From positions 1 through 27,669 of the forward strand of contig JAEZQX010000160.1 of the NCBI GenBank assembly GCA_023441105.1: DNA of 27,669 nucleotides, read 5' to 3'. Shown piece by piece: positions 1-6,351 of this stretch. The notes beneath the pieces are model-generated. The model searched no databases and had not been told where the DNA came from. It saw nothing but the letters and a program-made list of their open reading frames with translations. Within the stretch, counting starts at the first letter, position 1. Each line of letters opens with the position of its first letter. The position numbers and the translations under genes were made by a program. The stretch is from Pseudomonadota bacterium. Lineage in GTDB: Bacteria > Pseudomonadota > Gammaproteobacteria > Burkholderiales > Burkholderiaceae.

Positions 1-39
1 GAGAGGTCTCGTGGGCTCGGAGATGTCTATAAGAGACTG
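1..39 (+). other. Sequencing adapter (Nextera i7 side) left at contig end
   Basis: Bases 6-39 align with the 34-base Nextera read-2 adapter with two mismatches (positions 27 and 38). Bases 21-39 are its 19-bp Tn5 mosaic end. The five bases before it, GAGAG, equal the last five bases of index N707 as I recall that index. Genomic sequence therefore begins at about position 40. Reading frames that enter this stretch end artificially in it. Confidence 0.95.
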
Positions 40-278
40 GACCTGGACGGCGAATCCGCCGGCAGGTCCGGCAGCGTGGCGCGCCCGGCAGCGGACGATG
101 GCGTCGCGGACGCGGGCGAATCGGGAACGACTGCTTTCGCTTGCGCCCGGCTGTCCCCCGGCCAGGCGGCCAGGCAACCTGCGACGATCAAGAGAACGGC
201 GGCTGCCGGAAAGATCTTGCGGATGCGCCCGTTCGCTGCCGCCGGCAAGACAGGACGAGCGAAGCCTAGAATGTGCAT
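40..278 (-). CDS. Exported protein or lipoprotein, N-terminal fragment cut by contig end
   Basis: An ATG at 278-276 opens a frame with a typical export signal: basic residues (NGRIRK) followed by a hydrophobic stretch (FPAAAVLLIVAGCLAAW) and a possible SRAQA cleavage site. VAGC also fits a lipobox, so either signal peptidase I or II is possible. The next 30 or so residues are rich in Pro, Ala and Ser, like a linker. The frame stops only inside the adapter at 27-29, so the true C-terminus is missing. It diverges from the cyclo-ligase gene with no intergenic space. In related bacteria a soluble lytic murein transglycosylase often lies here, but nothing of a catalytic domain is visible, so this is only a contextual guess. 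Confidence 0.5.
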
Positions 279-869
279 ATGGAAGAGACTCTCGAATCGA
301 GGATACCACGCGCCCAGTTGCGCAAGCTGATGCTCGACCGCAGGGCGGACATCGGTGGCGAAATCCGCAGCGGCTACGACCTGGCGATTCGCCAGGCGGT
401 CCGGGAACAGGCGCCGGTGCAGGCGGCACGGGTGCTCGCCGTCTACTGGCCGATCCGCGGCGAGCCCGACCTGCGTCCGCTTGCCGCCACCTGGCGCGCC
501 CAGGGCAAGACGCTGGCCCTGCCGGTGATGGGCGGCCCCAACGGCGGCTTGTTCTTCTGCGCCTGGCACGACGACGCCGACCTGGCGATGGGTCCGTTCG
601 GGATCCCGGTGCCGGTGGACCGCACGCCGCTCGAGCCCGACTGCCTGGTGATGCCGTGCGTGGCCTTCACCGTCGCCAGCGGCAAGCCGTGGCGACTCGG
701 CTACGGCGCCGGCTACTACGACAAGACGCTAGCGCACCGGCCGGTGCCGGCGGTCGGCATCGCCTACGACGAGGTTCACAGCGATCAGTTCGAGCCCAGT
801 GCCAGGGACGCGCCGTTGTCGCTGCTGGTGACGCCATCGCGCGTCATCAGCTCCATCGCCTCGCCCTGA
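279..869 (+). CDS. 5-formyltetrahydrofolate cyclo-ligase (MTHFS family)
   Basis: This enzyme converts 5-formyltetrahydrofolate to 5,10-methenyltetrahydrofolate using ATP, returning a storage or inhibitory folate to the one-carbon pool in the cytoplasm. The protein has 196 residues, normal for the family. The diagnostic C-terminal motif RLGYGAGYYDKTL is present, a variant of the usual GGGYYDR signature. The proline-rich substrate-loop region MGPFGIPVP is also present. GTG at 273 is an in-frame alternative two codons upstream. No Shine-Dalgarno sequence precedes either start, and a TAGAAT hexamer ends six bases before the ATG, so a leaderless message is possible. The last 28 codons overlap the convergent EAL gene by 85 bp. 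The family call is firm; the exact start is less so. Confidence 0.92.
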   Translation: MEETLESRIPRAQLRKLMLDRRADIGGEIRSGYDLAIRQAVREQAPVQAARVLAVYWPIRGEPDLRPLAATWRAQGKTLALPVMGGPNGGLFFCAWHDDADLAMGPFGIPVPVDRTPLEPDCLVMPCVAFTVASGKPWRLGYGAGYYDKTLAHRPVPAVGIAYDEVHSDQFEPSARDAPLSLLVTPSRVISSIASP

Positions 870-2149
870 TTGAAGCGCCGCACCCAGTCGGCGAATTCCT
901 CCGCCGGCATCGCCCGCGCGTAGAGAAAGCCCTGGACGCGGTCGCAGCCGAACTCGCGCAGCAGGTGCACCGCAGCCGGGTTGTCGACGCCTTCGGCAAG
1001 GGCGCGCAGGTTGAAGGCGTGGGCCAGGTCGATCAGCGCCTTCACGATCTGCTGGTCGCCGCGATCGTTGACCAGGTTCTGGATGAAGACGCGGTCGATC
1101 TTGAGCTCGTGGACCGGGAACTGCCGCAGGTAGGCGAACGACGAGTAGCCGGTGCCGAAGTCGTCGATGGAGAGCTCGCAGCCGATGTTGCGCAGCGCCC
1201 GCATGCACTCGATGGTGGCATGCTCGTTGCGGACGATCGAATCCTCGGTCAGCTCGAACAGCAGCCGGCCGGGCGACAGGCCCCAGGTCTCGCACGACTG
1301 CGCCACCTGCGAGGCGAAGCCCGGGTCGTTGGCGGTCTTGGCCGACAGGTTTATGCCGATGCTCAGGTCGAGCCCGTCCGCCTGCCAGCCCAGCTGCTGG
1401 CGCAGCACCGTGTTGATCACGAACTGGGTCAGCTGGCCGATCATGCCGCGGTCGTCGCAGATCGACGCGATCAGGGTCGGCGTCACCTGCAGCGGATGCT
1501 CGCGCGGCCAGCGGATCAGCGCTTCGGCGGCGAAGCACTGGTTGGTGGCGAGGTCGATCTGCGGCTGGAAGTGGACCTCCAGCTCGTTGGCGTAGAGGTT
1601 GCGGCGCAGCGCATGCTCGATCTCCACCAGCCGCGCGGCGCTGTCGTCCGCGCCGATATGGCGCACATCCAGCCGGTCCTCGTGCTCGGAGGCGAGCAGG
1701 CGGCCGTCCCAGGCGCCTTGCAGCAGGCCGCCCATGCCGACCGCGTCGCTGCGGCTCCAGGCGCCGCCGATCACCGGCTGCAGCTGCGCGGAGGTGGTGC
1801 GGCCGTCAGGCAGGTCGATGACCACCGGCGGATAAAGCGTTTCACGGAAGGCGGTGGCGATCGCATGGGCGACGCTTTCGTTGGGCACGTCGGCCAGCAG
1901 CACCCAGATCTCGTCGTGCGACGCGACCGCGTAGCGGTCCTCCGGCCGCAGCCGCTTCTCGACGCGGTCCTGCACCGCCGACAGCACCAGGCTCGCGTGC
2001 GGATCGCGCGCCAGCGCCTGCAGGTGGTCGGAGCGGTTCAGTCGCACCGCCAGCAGCAGCGGCCGCCCGGCGAACTTGCGCGACAGCAGTTGCTGGCCGA
2101 AGGCGAGCAACTCGTTGGGGGTGAGACGGCACTTCGGCGACGATTCCAT
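785..2149 (-). CDS. EAL-domain cyclic-di-GMP phosphodiesterase with degenerate GGDEF-like N-terminus
   Basis: A 454-residue cytoplasmic protein without membrane segments. Residues about 180-425 form an EAL domain with every residue expected for hydrolysis of cyclic di-GMP: E209-A-L-I-R213, N267, E299, D329-D330 in DDFGTG, K350, E386 and Q406. The first 130 residues look like a degenerate GGDEF-type domain with SHDEI (77-81) where GGDEF would be, so it should not synthesise cyclic di-GMP but might bind GTP or be structural. The ATG overlaps the stop of the upstream HD-GYP gene by one base (TGATG), which suggests translational coupling. The 3' end overlaps the convergent cyclo-ligase gene. Activity is inferred from the motifs; the input signal is unknown. 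Confidence 0.93.
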   Translation of the reverse strand: MESSPKCRLTPNELLAFGQQLLSRKFAGRPLLLAVRLNRSDHLQALARDPHASLVLSAVQDRVEKRLRPEDRYAVASHDEIWVLLADVPNESVAHAIATAFRETLYPPVVIDLPDGRTTSAQLQPVIGGAWSRSDAVGMGGLLQGAWDGRLLASEHEDRLDVRHIGADDSAARLVEIEHALRRNLYANELEVHFQPQIDLATNQCFAAEALIRWPREHPLQVTPTLIASICDDRGMIGQLTQFVINTVLRQQLGWQADGLDLSIGINLSAKTANDPGFASQVAQSCETWGLSPGRLLFELTEDSIVRNEHATIECMRALRNIGCELSIDDFGTGYSSFAYLRQFPVHELKIDRVFIQNLVNDRGDQQIVKALIDLAHAFNLRALAEGVDNPAAVHLLREFGCDRVQGFLYARAMPAEEFADWVRRFNQGEAMELMTRDGVTSSDNGASLALGSN

Positions 2150-3849
2150 CAGGCAGCGATCCCGTTTTGCTTGGCGATTTCGTCAAGGTAGTAGTCGCGC
2201 AGCTTGAAGCCGTACGCGCCGGCTGGAAGTCCGCGGGTGATCCGCAGCGGCTTGTCGCCCTTGGCCTTGCCTTCCTTGAAAAGGTCCCGCTCCACCGGCT
2301 GCGCCAGCGGCGACTTGTCCGGGTTGCTGAGGATGAGCACTTTCGGCTCCAGGCGGCGGACCCGGTTGTGGGCCACCACCACGCCGACCTCGCCGCTGGT
2401 CAACTCGATCATGCTGCCGACGGGAAACACGCCGATCGCCTGCACGAACTGCTCGACCATCGGCTCGTGAAACGAGGTGCCGCTCCATTCGTAGAGGTTC
2501 ATCAGCGCATCCTGCGGCGCCGAGGCGTTGGCGTAGGCGCGCGGCGTGATGAGGGCGGCGAAGGAATCGGCGATGGCGGCCATCTTGCCGTAGATGCCGA
2601 TCTCGCTGCCTTTCAGGCCCTTGGGATAGCCTGAGCCGTCGATCCGCTCGTGGTGCTGGGCGATGCCCATCGTCACCGAGGCGGGCAGCTTGGGCCCGTC
2701 GGCCAGCACCTGCATCGCCAGGTCGACGTGCTCCTTCACGAGCGCGAACTCGGCCGGCGTGAGCATCCCAGGTTTCTCGAGGATCGCCCGCGGCACCCGG
2801 GTCTTGCCGATGTCCGCGAGCATGCCGATCTGGCCGAGGTAGGCGAGCTCCTGCTTCGGGAAGCCGAGATGGCGTCCCAGCGCCACCAGGTAGAGCGCGA
2901 CCTTGACGCCGTGGTTGTAGGTGGTGATGTCCTCTTCGCGCAGGCGCGCGATCCACATCAGCGCATCCGGGTTGTCGAGCATGCTCTCGACCATGCCGTC
3001 GACCGCGCCGGCGATCGCCTCCAGCTGCGGCGCCTTGCCGCTGCGGATGTCGACCATCACTTCCGCGAGCGTCGCTTCTCCCTGGGTGAAGGCCTGGCGG
3101 GCACGCGGCAGCTCCTCGAGCATGGCGCGCCGCTGCTCGTGGATTGTCCGGACGACGCCGGCCGGCAGCAGGTCCGCCGGCACGGTCGGTGCGGAGGTGC
3201 CGGAAGAGATCGTCCGCTCCTTGCCGAAGAGGTCGAGCATCGGCCCCAACAGGCGATCGAGGAAGGAAGGCTCGTCTATCCGCCGGGCATCGGCCGTCTG
3301 GCGCACGAAGTTGCGAAACCGCTGGCGTGTGAGCTGGCTGATCTTGACGTCGGCGCGCGGCTTGTAGCGGCGCTGCGCGTCGTTGCCGGGCGTGGCGGCG
3401 CGGGCGACGATCGGCTCGGCCACGCCGGCGGGGCAAGTGGCCGGACTGCTCTCGGACCGCGGCTTGCGCCGCTCGCTTGCTTCGGCCGGAGCGGGATCAC
3501 GGGTGCGCTTTCCCGCCTTGGCGCTCATCGCCAGCGGGCGTTCCGGCATCGGCAGGGTGGCCGGCTCCAGTGACGGCGAGCGGATTTCCACCCGCCGGAT
3601 CAGGTCCGCCACCGCCGGTGACGACATTTCCAGGTCGACATAGACGTAGTCGCAGTACTTGACCAGCGTGTCGAGCTCGACCTTGCTGTCGACCAGGAAG
3701 CCTTGCAGGAGGAACGGCGTGTCCAGCCACGGCCGGTCGAGCTCGACCACGAACATTCCCAGGCGCAGGTCCTCGACCGCCACCTGGTAGCGACGATTGG
3801 CAGTCATCGACGGGCCAGGACGGGTTGTCTGATCGAGAACGGACTGCAA
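2149..3849 (-). CDS. HD-GYP domain protein with DUF3391 N-terminus, HD motif altered to AD
   Basis: HD-GYP proteins are metal-dependent cyclic-di-GMP phosphodiesterases. The N-terminal part (YQVAVEDLRLGMFVVELDRPWL) is a DUF3391 region. A low-complexity linker follows, then an HD-GYP domain with the motif NHGVKVALYL, the helix KEHVDLAMQVL and the signature HHERIDGSGYPKGL. The metal-binding HD pair reads LADIGK, so its His is Ala (residue 345 from the chosen start; codon 2815-2817). Catalysis may therefore be impaired. TTG at 3849 is preferred as start because AGGAGG lies 6 nt upstream (3856-3861). That gives 566 residues. The in-frame ATG at 3807 (552 residues) has no ribosome binding site. 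The stop overlaps the EAL start. Confidence 0.9.
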   Translation of the reverse strand: MQSVLDQTTRPGPSMTANRRYQVAVEDLRLGMFVVELDRPWLDTPFLLQGFLVDSKVELDTLVKYCDYVYVDLEMSSPAVADLIRRVEIRSPSLEPATLPMPERPLAMSAKAGKRTRDPAPAEASERRKPRSESSPATCPAGVAEPIVARAATPGNDAQRRYKPRADVKISQLTRQRFRNFVRQTADARRIDEPSFLDRLLGPMLDLFGKERTISSGTSAPTVPADLLPAGVVRTIHEQRRAMLEELPRARQAFTQGEATLAEVMVDIRSGKAPQLEAIAGAVDGMVESMLDNPDALMWIARLREEDITTYNHGVKVALYLVALGRHLGFPKQELAYLGQIGMLADIGKTRVPRAILEKPGMLTPAEFALVKEHVDLAMQVLADGPKLPASVTMGIAQHHERIDGSGYPKGLKGSEIGIYGKMAAIADSFAALITPRAYANASAPQDALMNLYEWSGTSFHEPMVEQFVQAIGVFPVGSMIELTSGEVGVVVAHNRVRRLEPKVLILSNPDKSPLAQPVERDLFKEGKAKGDKPLRITRGLPAGAYGFKLRDYYLDEIAKQNGIAA

Positions 3850-3964
3850 CGGGTGCCTCCTGATGCCGCACGGGCGTCGTGCCGGCGCAAGCGATGGATG
3901 GTCGCCAACCCGGTCGAAGAGACGCGTCACGCTCATCCGACGCCGGGAGTGGCCGTACCAAACC

Positions 3965-3993
3965 ATAGTAGCGAGCGCACCAGAGCGGGCCAA
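3965..3993 (-). promoter_or_regulatory. Candidate sigma-70 promoter for the HD-GYP/EAL pair
   Basis: On the minus strand TTGGCC (3993-3988) is separated by 17 nt from TACTAT (3970-3965). That would start transcription near 3958, about 110 nt before the TTG start. The match is moderate and it lies in the only intergenic stretch upstream of the pair. Confidence 0.4.
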
Positions 3994-4072
3994 GACGGGA
4001 AGCGACCGCCGGACGGGTGGTGAGCGGCAGAGCCGACGGGCGGACGAAGAAGGGGGTCTCGCGGTGGTTGGT

Positions 4073-4108
4073 GGGCGGGCGGTGGCGGGCCAGGGGCAAG
4101 GCGGGGGG
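4073..4108 (+). other. G-run cluster with G-quadruplex-forming pattern
   Basis: The intergenic stretch 3850-4186 (337 nt) has no gene that I can support. Within it the plus strand carries five G-runs of three or more (4073, 4077, 4087, 4093, 4103) with loops of 1, 7, 3 and 6 nt, which fits the usual quadruplex pattern. The minus-strand transcript reading out of the LacI gene would be C-rich here. In DNA this GC-rich such patterns also occur by chance. Confidence 0.35.
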
Positions 4109-4163
4109 CGGTGCGCAGGCAATGGTCGTGTCGCGGCATGAAGCCGCCGGGCACGGGCGCCGG

Positions 4164-4182
4164 CGGCGACGCGCCGTCGCCG
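4164..4182 (-). terminator. Hairpin just after the LacI-family gene
   Basis: An 8-bp perfect stem (CGGCGACG with CGTCGCCG) and a 3-nt loop lie 5 nt past the stop codon of the repressor gene. There is no U-tract, so it may only protect the 3' end or assist Rho-dependent termination. Confidence 0.35.
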
Positions 4183-4186
4183 GGGA

Positions 4187-5197
4187 TCAGCTCGCGATCG
4201 ACGAGGTCGACCGGCGTTCGATGATGCGAAACCCGACGTCGACGATCGGCTCGGCGACCGGATTGCCCTGGCACCGATCCACGATGAGTCGGGCCGCGGT
4301 TCTTCCTATCGCCGCGCCGTCGACATGCACCGTGGTGAGCGATGGATAGGTATGCGCAGCGAAGTCGGCATTGCCGAAGCCGCAGACCGCCAGGTCCTGC
4401 GGCACCTTCATGCCACGAGCCTGGGCTTCCGCCAGGACCCCCTGGGCGAGCGAATCCGAACTGCAATAGACCGCCTGGAGCGCCGGCTCCTTGTCGAGCA
4501 ATTCCGTCAGCGCCTGGCGGCCGAGTTCGAGGCTGCTGGGCGCCGAGACGACGGCCGTCGGAACGTCATGGCCGACGGCCTGCTCGAATCCGGCCCGTCG
4601 CAAGGCACCCCGATGATCGTCGCCGCTGGCGATCCCGATTCGCTGCCAGCCTTTCTGGAGGAAATAGCGTGCGATGGCGCTCCCGACCGCGCTGTGCGAG
4701 AAGCCCACGAGCATGTCCACCGGATGGTCGCTGAGGTCCCAGGTCTCGACCACCGGTATGCCCAGCTGGCGCAGGCGAAGCCGGGCAGTCCTGGACTGGA
4801 TGAGGCCGGTGACGACGATGCCGTCGGCCCGACGACTGATCATGGCGTTCAGGAGGGCCTCCTCGCGCGAATGATCGTAGCCGGTCTGGCCCAGGATCAG
4901 CTGGTAGCCTGCCGCCGCCAGTGATTCCGTCAGCGCCTGGACGGTGGGCAGGAACTGGGCGACCGAAATCGCCGGCACGAGACTCGCCACCATCAGGCTG
5001 CGCCTGCTCTTCAGGCTTCCGGCGAGCAGGTTCGGAATGTAGCCGGTGGCCTCGACCGCGGCGTGCACCCGGGCGATCGTCTTGTCCGCCACCAGGCCCG
5101 GATTGCTCAGGGCGCGCGAGGCGGTGATCAGCGACACACCGGCTTCGCGAGCGACATCGTGCAACGTGGCAACCTTGAAGGGCAGGGGCGCATCCAT
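4187..5197 (-). CDS. LacI-family transcriptional repressor of the aldarate operon
   Basis: A 336-residue regulator with an N-terminal LacI helix-turn-helix (residues about 9-33: VATLHDVAREAGVSLITASR, then ALSNP). The hinge helix follows (NLLAGSLKSRR) and then a periplasmic-binding-protein-like sensor domain to the C-terminus. The gene diverges from the tctC-dehydratase operon, so a role as its repressor, relieved by an aldarate or downstream metabolite, follows from position. A matching operator lies 16 bp upstream of its own start and a second lies before tctC, suggesting autoregulation. The start at 5197 is chosen because it places the HTH at the usual distance from the N-terminus. An AGGG lies 13-16 nt upstream, so the ribosome binding site is weak. 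The ligand cannot be read from sequence. Confidence 0.9.
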   Translation of the reverse strand: MDAPLPFKVATLHDVAREAGVSLITASRALSNPGLVADKTIARVHAAVEATGYIPNLLAGSLKSRRSLMVASLVPAISVAQFLPTVQALTESLAAAGYQLILGQTGYDHSREEALLNAMISRRADGIVVTGLIQSRTARLRLRQLGIPVVETWDLSDHPVDMLVGFSHSAVGSAIARYFLQKGWQRIGIASGDDHRGALRRAGFEQAVGHDVPTAVVSAPSSLELGRQALTELLDKEPALQAVYCSSDSLAQGVLAEAQARGMKVPQDLAVCGFGNADFAAHTYPSLTTVHVDGAAIGRTAARLIVDRCQGNPVAEPIVDVGFRIIERRSTSSIAS

Positions 5198-5213
5198 GAA
5201 AAGGAACCCTATA

Positions 5214-5229
5214 ACGACAACGATATCAT
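5214..5229. promoter_or_regulatory. LacI-type operator O1 (repressor side)
   Basis: The 16-mer ACGACAACGATATCAT matches operator O2 at 13 of 16 positions and is itself an imperfect palindrome (10 of 16) centred on CG, as LacI/GalR operators are. It lies 16 bp upstream of the repressor ATG, a position suited to autoregulation. Confidence 0.6.
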
Positions 5230-5244
5230 CAGAAAAAATTGATG

Positions 5245-5271
5245 TTGCAGCAGGAGACGGTGGGATAGACT
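5245..5271 (+). promoter_or_regulatory. Candidate promoter for the tctC-dehydratase operon
   Basis: TTGCAG (5245-5250) and TAGACT (5266-5271) are spaced by 15 nt. Initiation would be near 5278, placing operator O2 immediately downstream. The spacing is short, so this is tentative. Confidence 0.35.
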
Positions 5272-5286
5272 GCGCTCCACCCTCGA

Positions 5287-5302
5287 ATGACAACGTTACC
5301 AT
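5287..5302. promoter_or_regulatory. LacI-type operator O2 (catabolic operon side)
   Basis: ATGACAACGTTACCAT is palindromic at 12 of 16 positions (ATGnnAACGTTnnCAT) around a central CG, the hallmark of LacI/GalR operators. It lies just before the ribosome binding site of the first operon gene, so bound repressor would block initiation or early elongation. Its centre is 73 bp from O1, close to seven helical turns. Confidence 0.65.
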
Positions 5303-5318
5303 TTTTTGGAGACACAGC

Positions 5319-6335
5319 TTGGAGAAGATCAGTCTCGGCCGCAGGCAACTCATCCACGGTGCCTTCGTGGCGACCGTGGCCGCTGCCATCGCTGCTCCAA
5401 TTGCAGCCGGCGCCGCGGAACCCGGCGCGGAATACTTCGCCGGCAAGACCATCAAGATCATCGTGCCCAATCCGGCCGGCGGAACATCGGACATCCTCGC
5501 CCGGATGCTGGCGCCGAAGATCGGCGAGGCGCTGGCCTCGACGGTCATCATCGAGAACAAGCCGGGTGCGACCGGCAATCTCGGCTCGGACGTAGTCGCG
5601 AAGTCGCCTCCCGACGGCTTCACGCTCCTGCTGACCGACATCGGGTCGCTGGCGATCGCGCCGAGCGTCTTTCCGAAGCTGCCGTTCGACCCGGCCAAGG
5701 ACTTCGCGCCGGTGATCATGGTGGCCTACTCGCCGCACCTGCTGGCGGCGCATCCCTCCGTGGCGGCCAACGATGCGAAGGAGCTGGTTGCGCTGGCCAA
5801 GTCGAAGCCTGACTCGATCAATTTCGCCATCTCGGGCCTGGGCGGCGCGAATCATCTTGCCGGCATCGAGTTCGCGTTGCGCACCGGCATCGTCTGGAGC
5901 TACATCCCCTACAAGGGAGGGGCCCAGGCGATCGCCGACGTGATGGCGGGGCAGGCCGATGTGCTTTTCAACGGCATGGTGGCCACCTATCCGGCGGTCA
6001 AGAACGGCAAGCTCAAGGCGCTGGCGATCTCGAGCGCCCAGCGCTTCGCCGGCGCGCCCGAGATCCCGACGGTCGCGGAATCCGCAGGCCTGCCGGGCTT
6101 CGAGACCGGATCCTTCCAGGGCATCGTGGCACCCGCGGGTACGCCGGCCAACGCCGTCACCACCCTGCATGGCGCCATCACCAAGATTCTCGCCGAGCCC
6201 GAAACCCAGGAGCGTCTGGCGAAGCTCGGCGCCGAATCACGGCCCGGGTCGCCGGCCGATTTCGGGAACTTCATCCGCAGCGAAAAGGACCGTTTCGCGA
6301 AGGTGGTGAAGGAATCGGGCGCCAAGTTCGAGTAA
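5319..6335 (+). CDS. TctC-family periplasmic solute-binding protein, first gene of the aldarate operon
   Basis: TctC proteins are the periplasmic binding components of tripartite tricarboxylate transporters and capture organic anions for TctA/TctB. This protein has 338 residues. Family signatures are the strand IKIIVPNPAGGTSDILAR near the mature start, ENKPGATGNLGSDVVAKSPPDG, and IPYKGGAQAIADVMAGQ. TTG at 5319 is the start: GGAG lies 7 nt upstream (5308-5311) and no ATG fits the signal peptide. The signal contains GRRQLI before a long hydrophobic stretch, so Tat export is possible. The operon context suggests an aldaric acid ligand. No tctA or tctB gene is in the window, so it must share a permease encoded elsewhere. 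Confidence 0.9.
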   Translation: MEKISLGRRQLIHGAFVATVAAAIAAPIAAGAAEPGAEYFAGKTIKIIVPNPAGGTSDILARMLAPKIGEALASTVIIENKPGATGNLGSDVVAKSPPDGFTLLLTDIGSLAIAPSVFPKLPFDPAKDFAPVIMVAYSPHLLAAHPSVAANDAKELVALAKSKPDSINFAISGLGGANHLAGIEFALRTGIVWSYIPYKGGAQAIADVMAGQADVLFNGMVATYPAVKNGKLKALAISSAQRFAGAPEIPTVAESAGLPGFETGSFQGIVAPAGTPANAVTTLHGAITKILAEPETQERLAKLGAESRPGSPADFGNFIRSEKDRFAKVVKESGAKFE

Positions 6336-6351
6336 CCACGGGATCCGTACC

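Noticed and set aside
11..2191. Very long plus-strand open frame of 726 codons
   Set aside because: It begins inside the adapter and is antisense to the EAL gene; its composition (Arg, Ala, Gly rich) is typical of a shadow frame in GC-rich DNA.
3933..4466. Small gene in the gap after the LacI gene
   Set aside because: The open frames here overlap the LacI 3' end, lack ribosome binding sites and have Pro, Gly and Arg-rich shadow composition.
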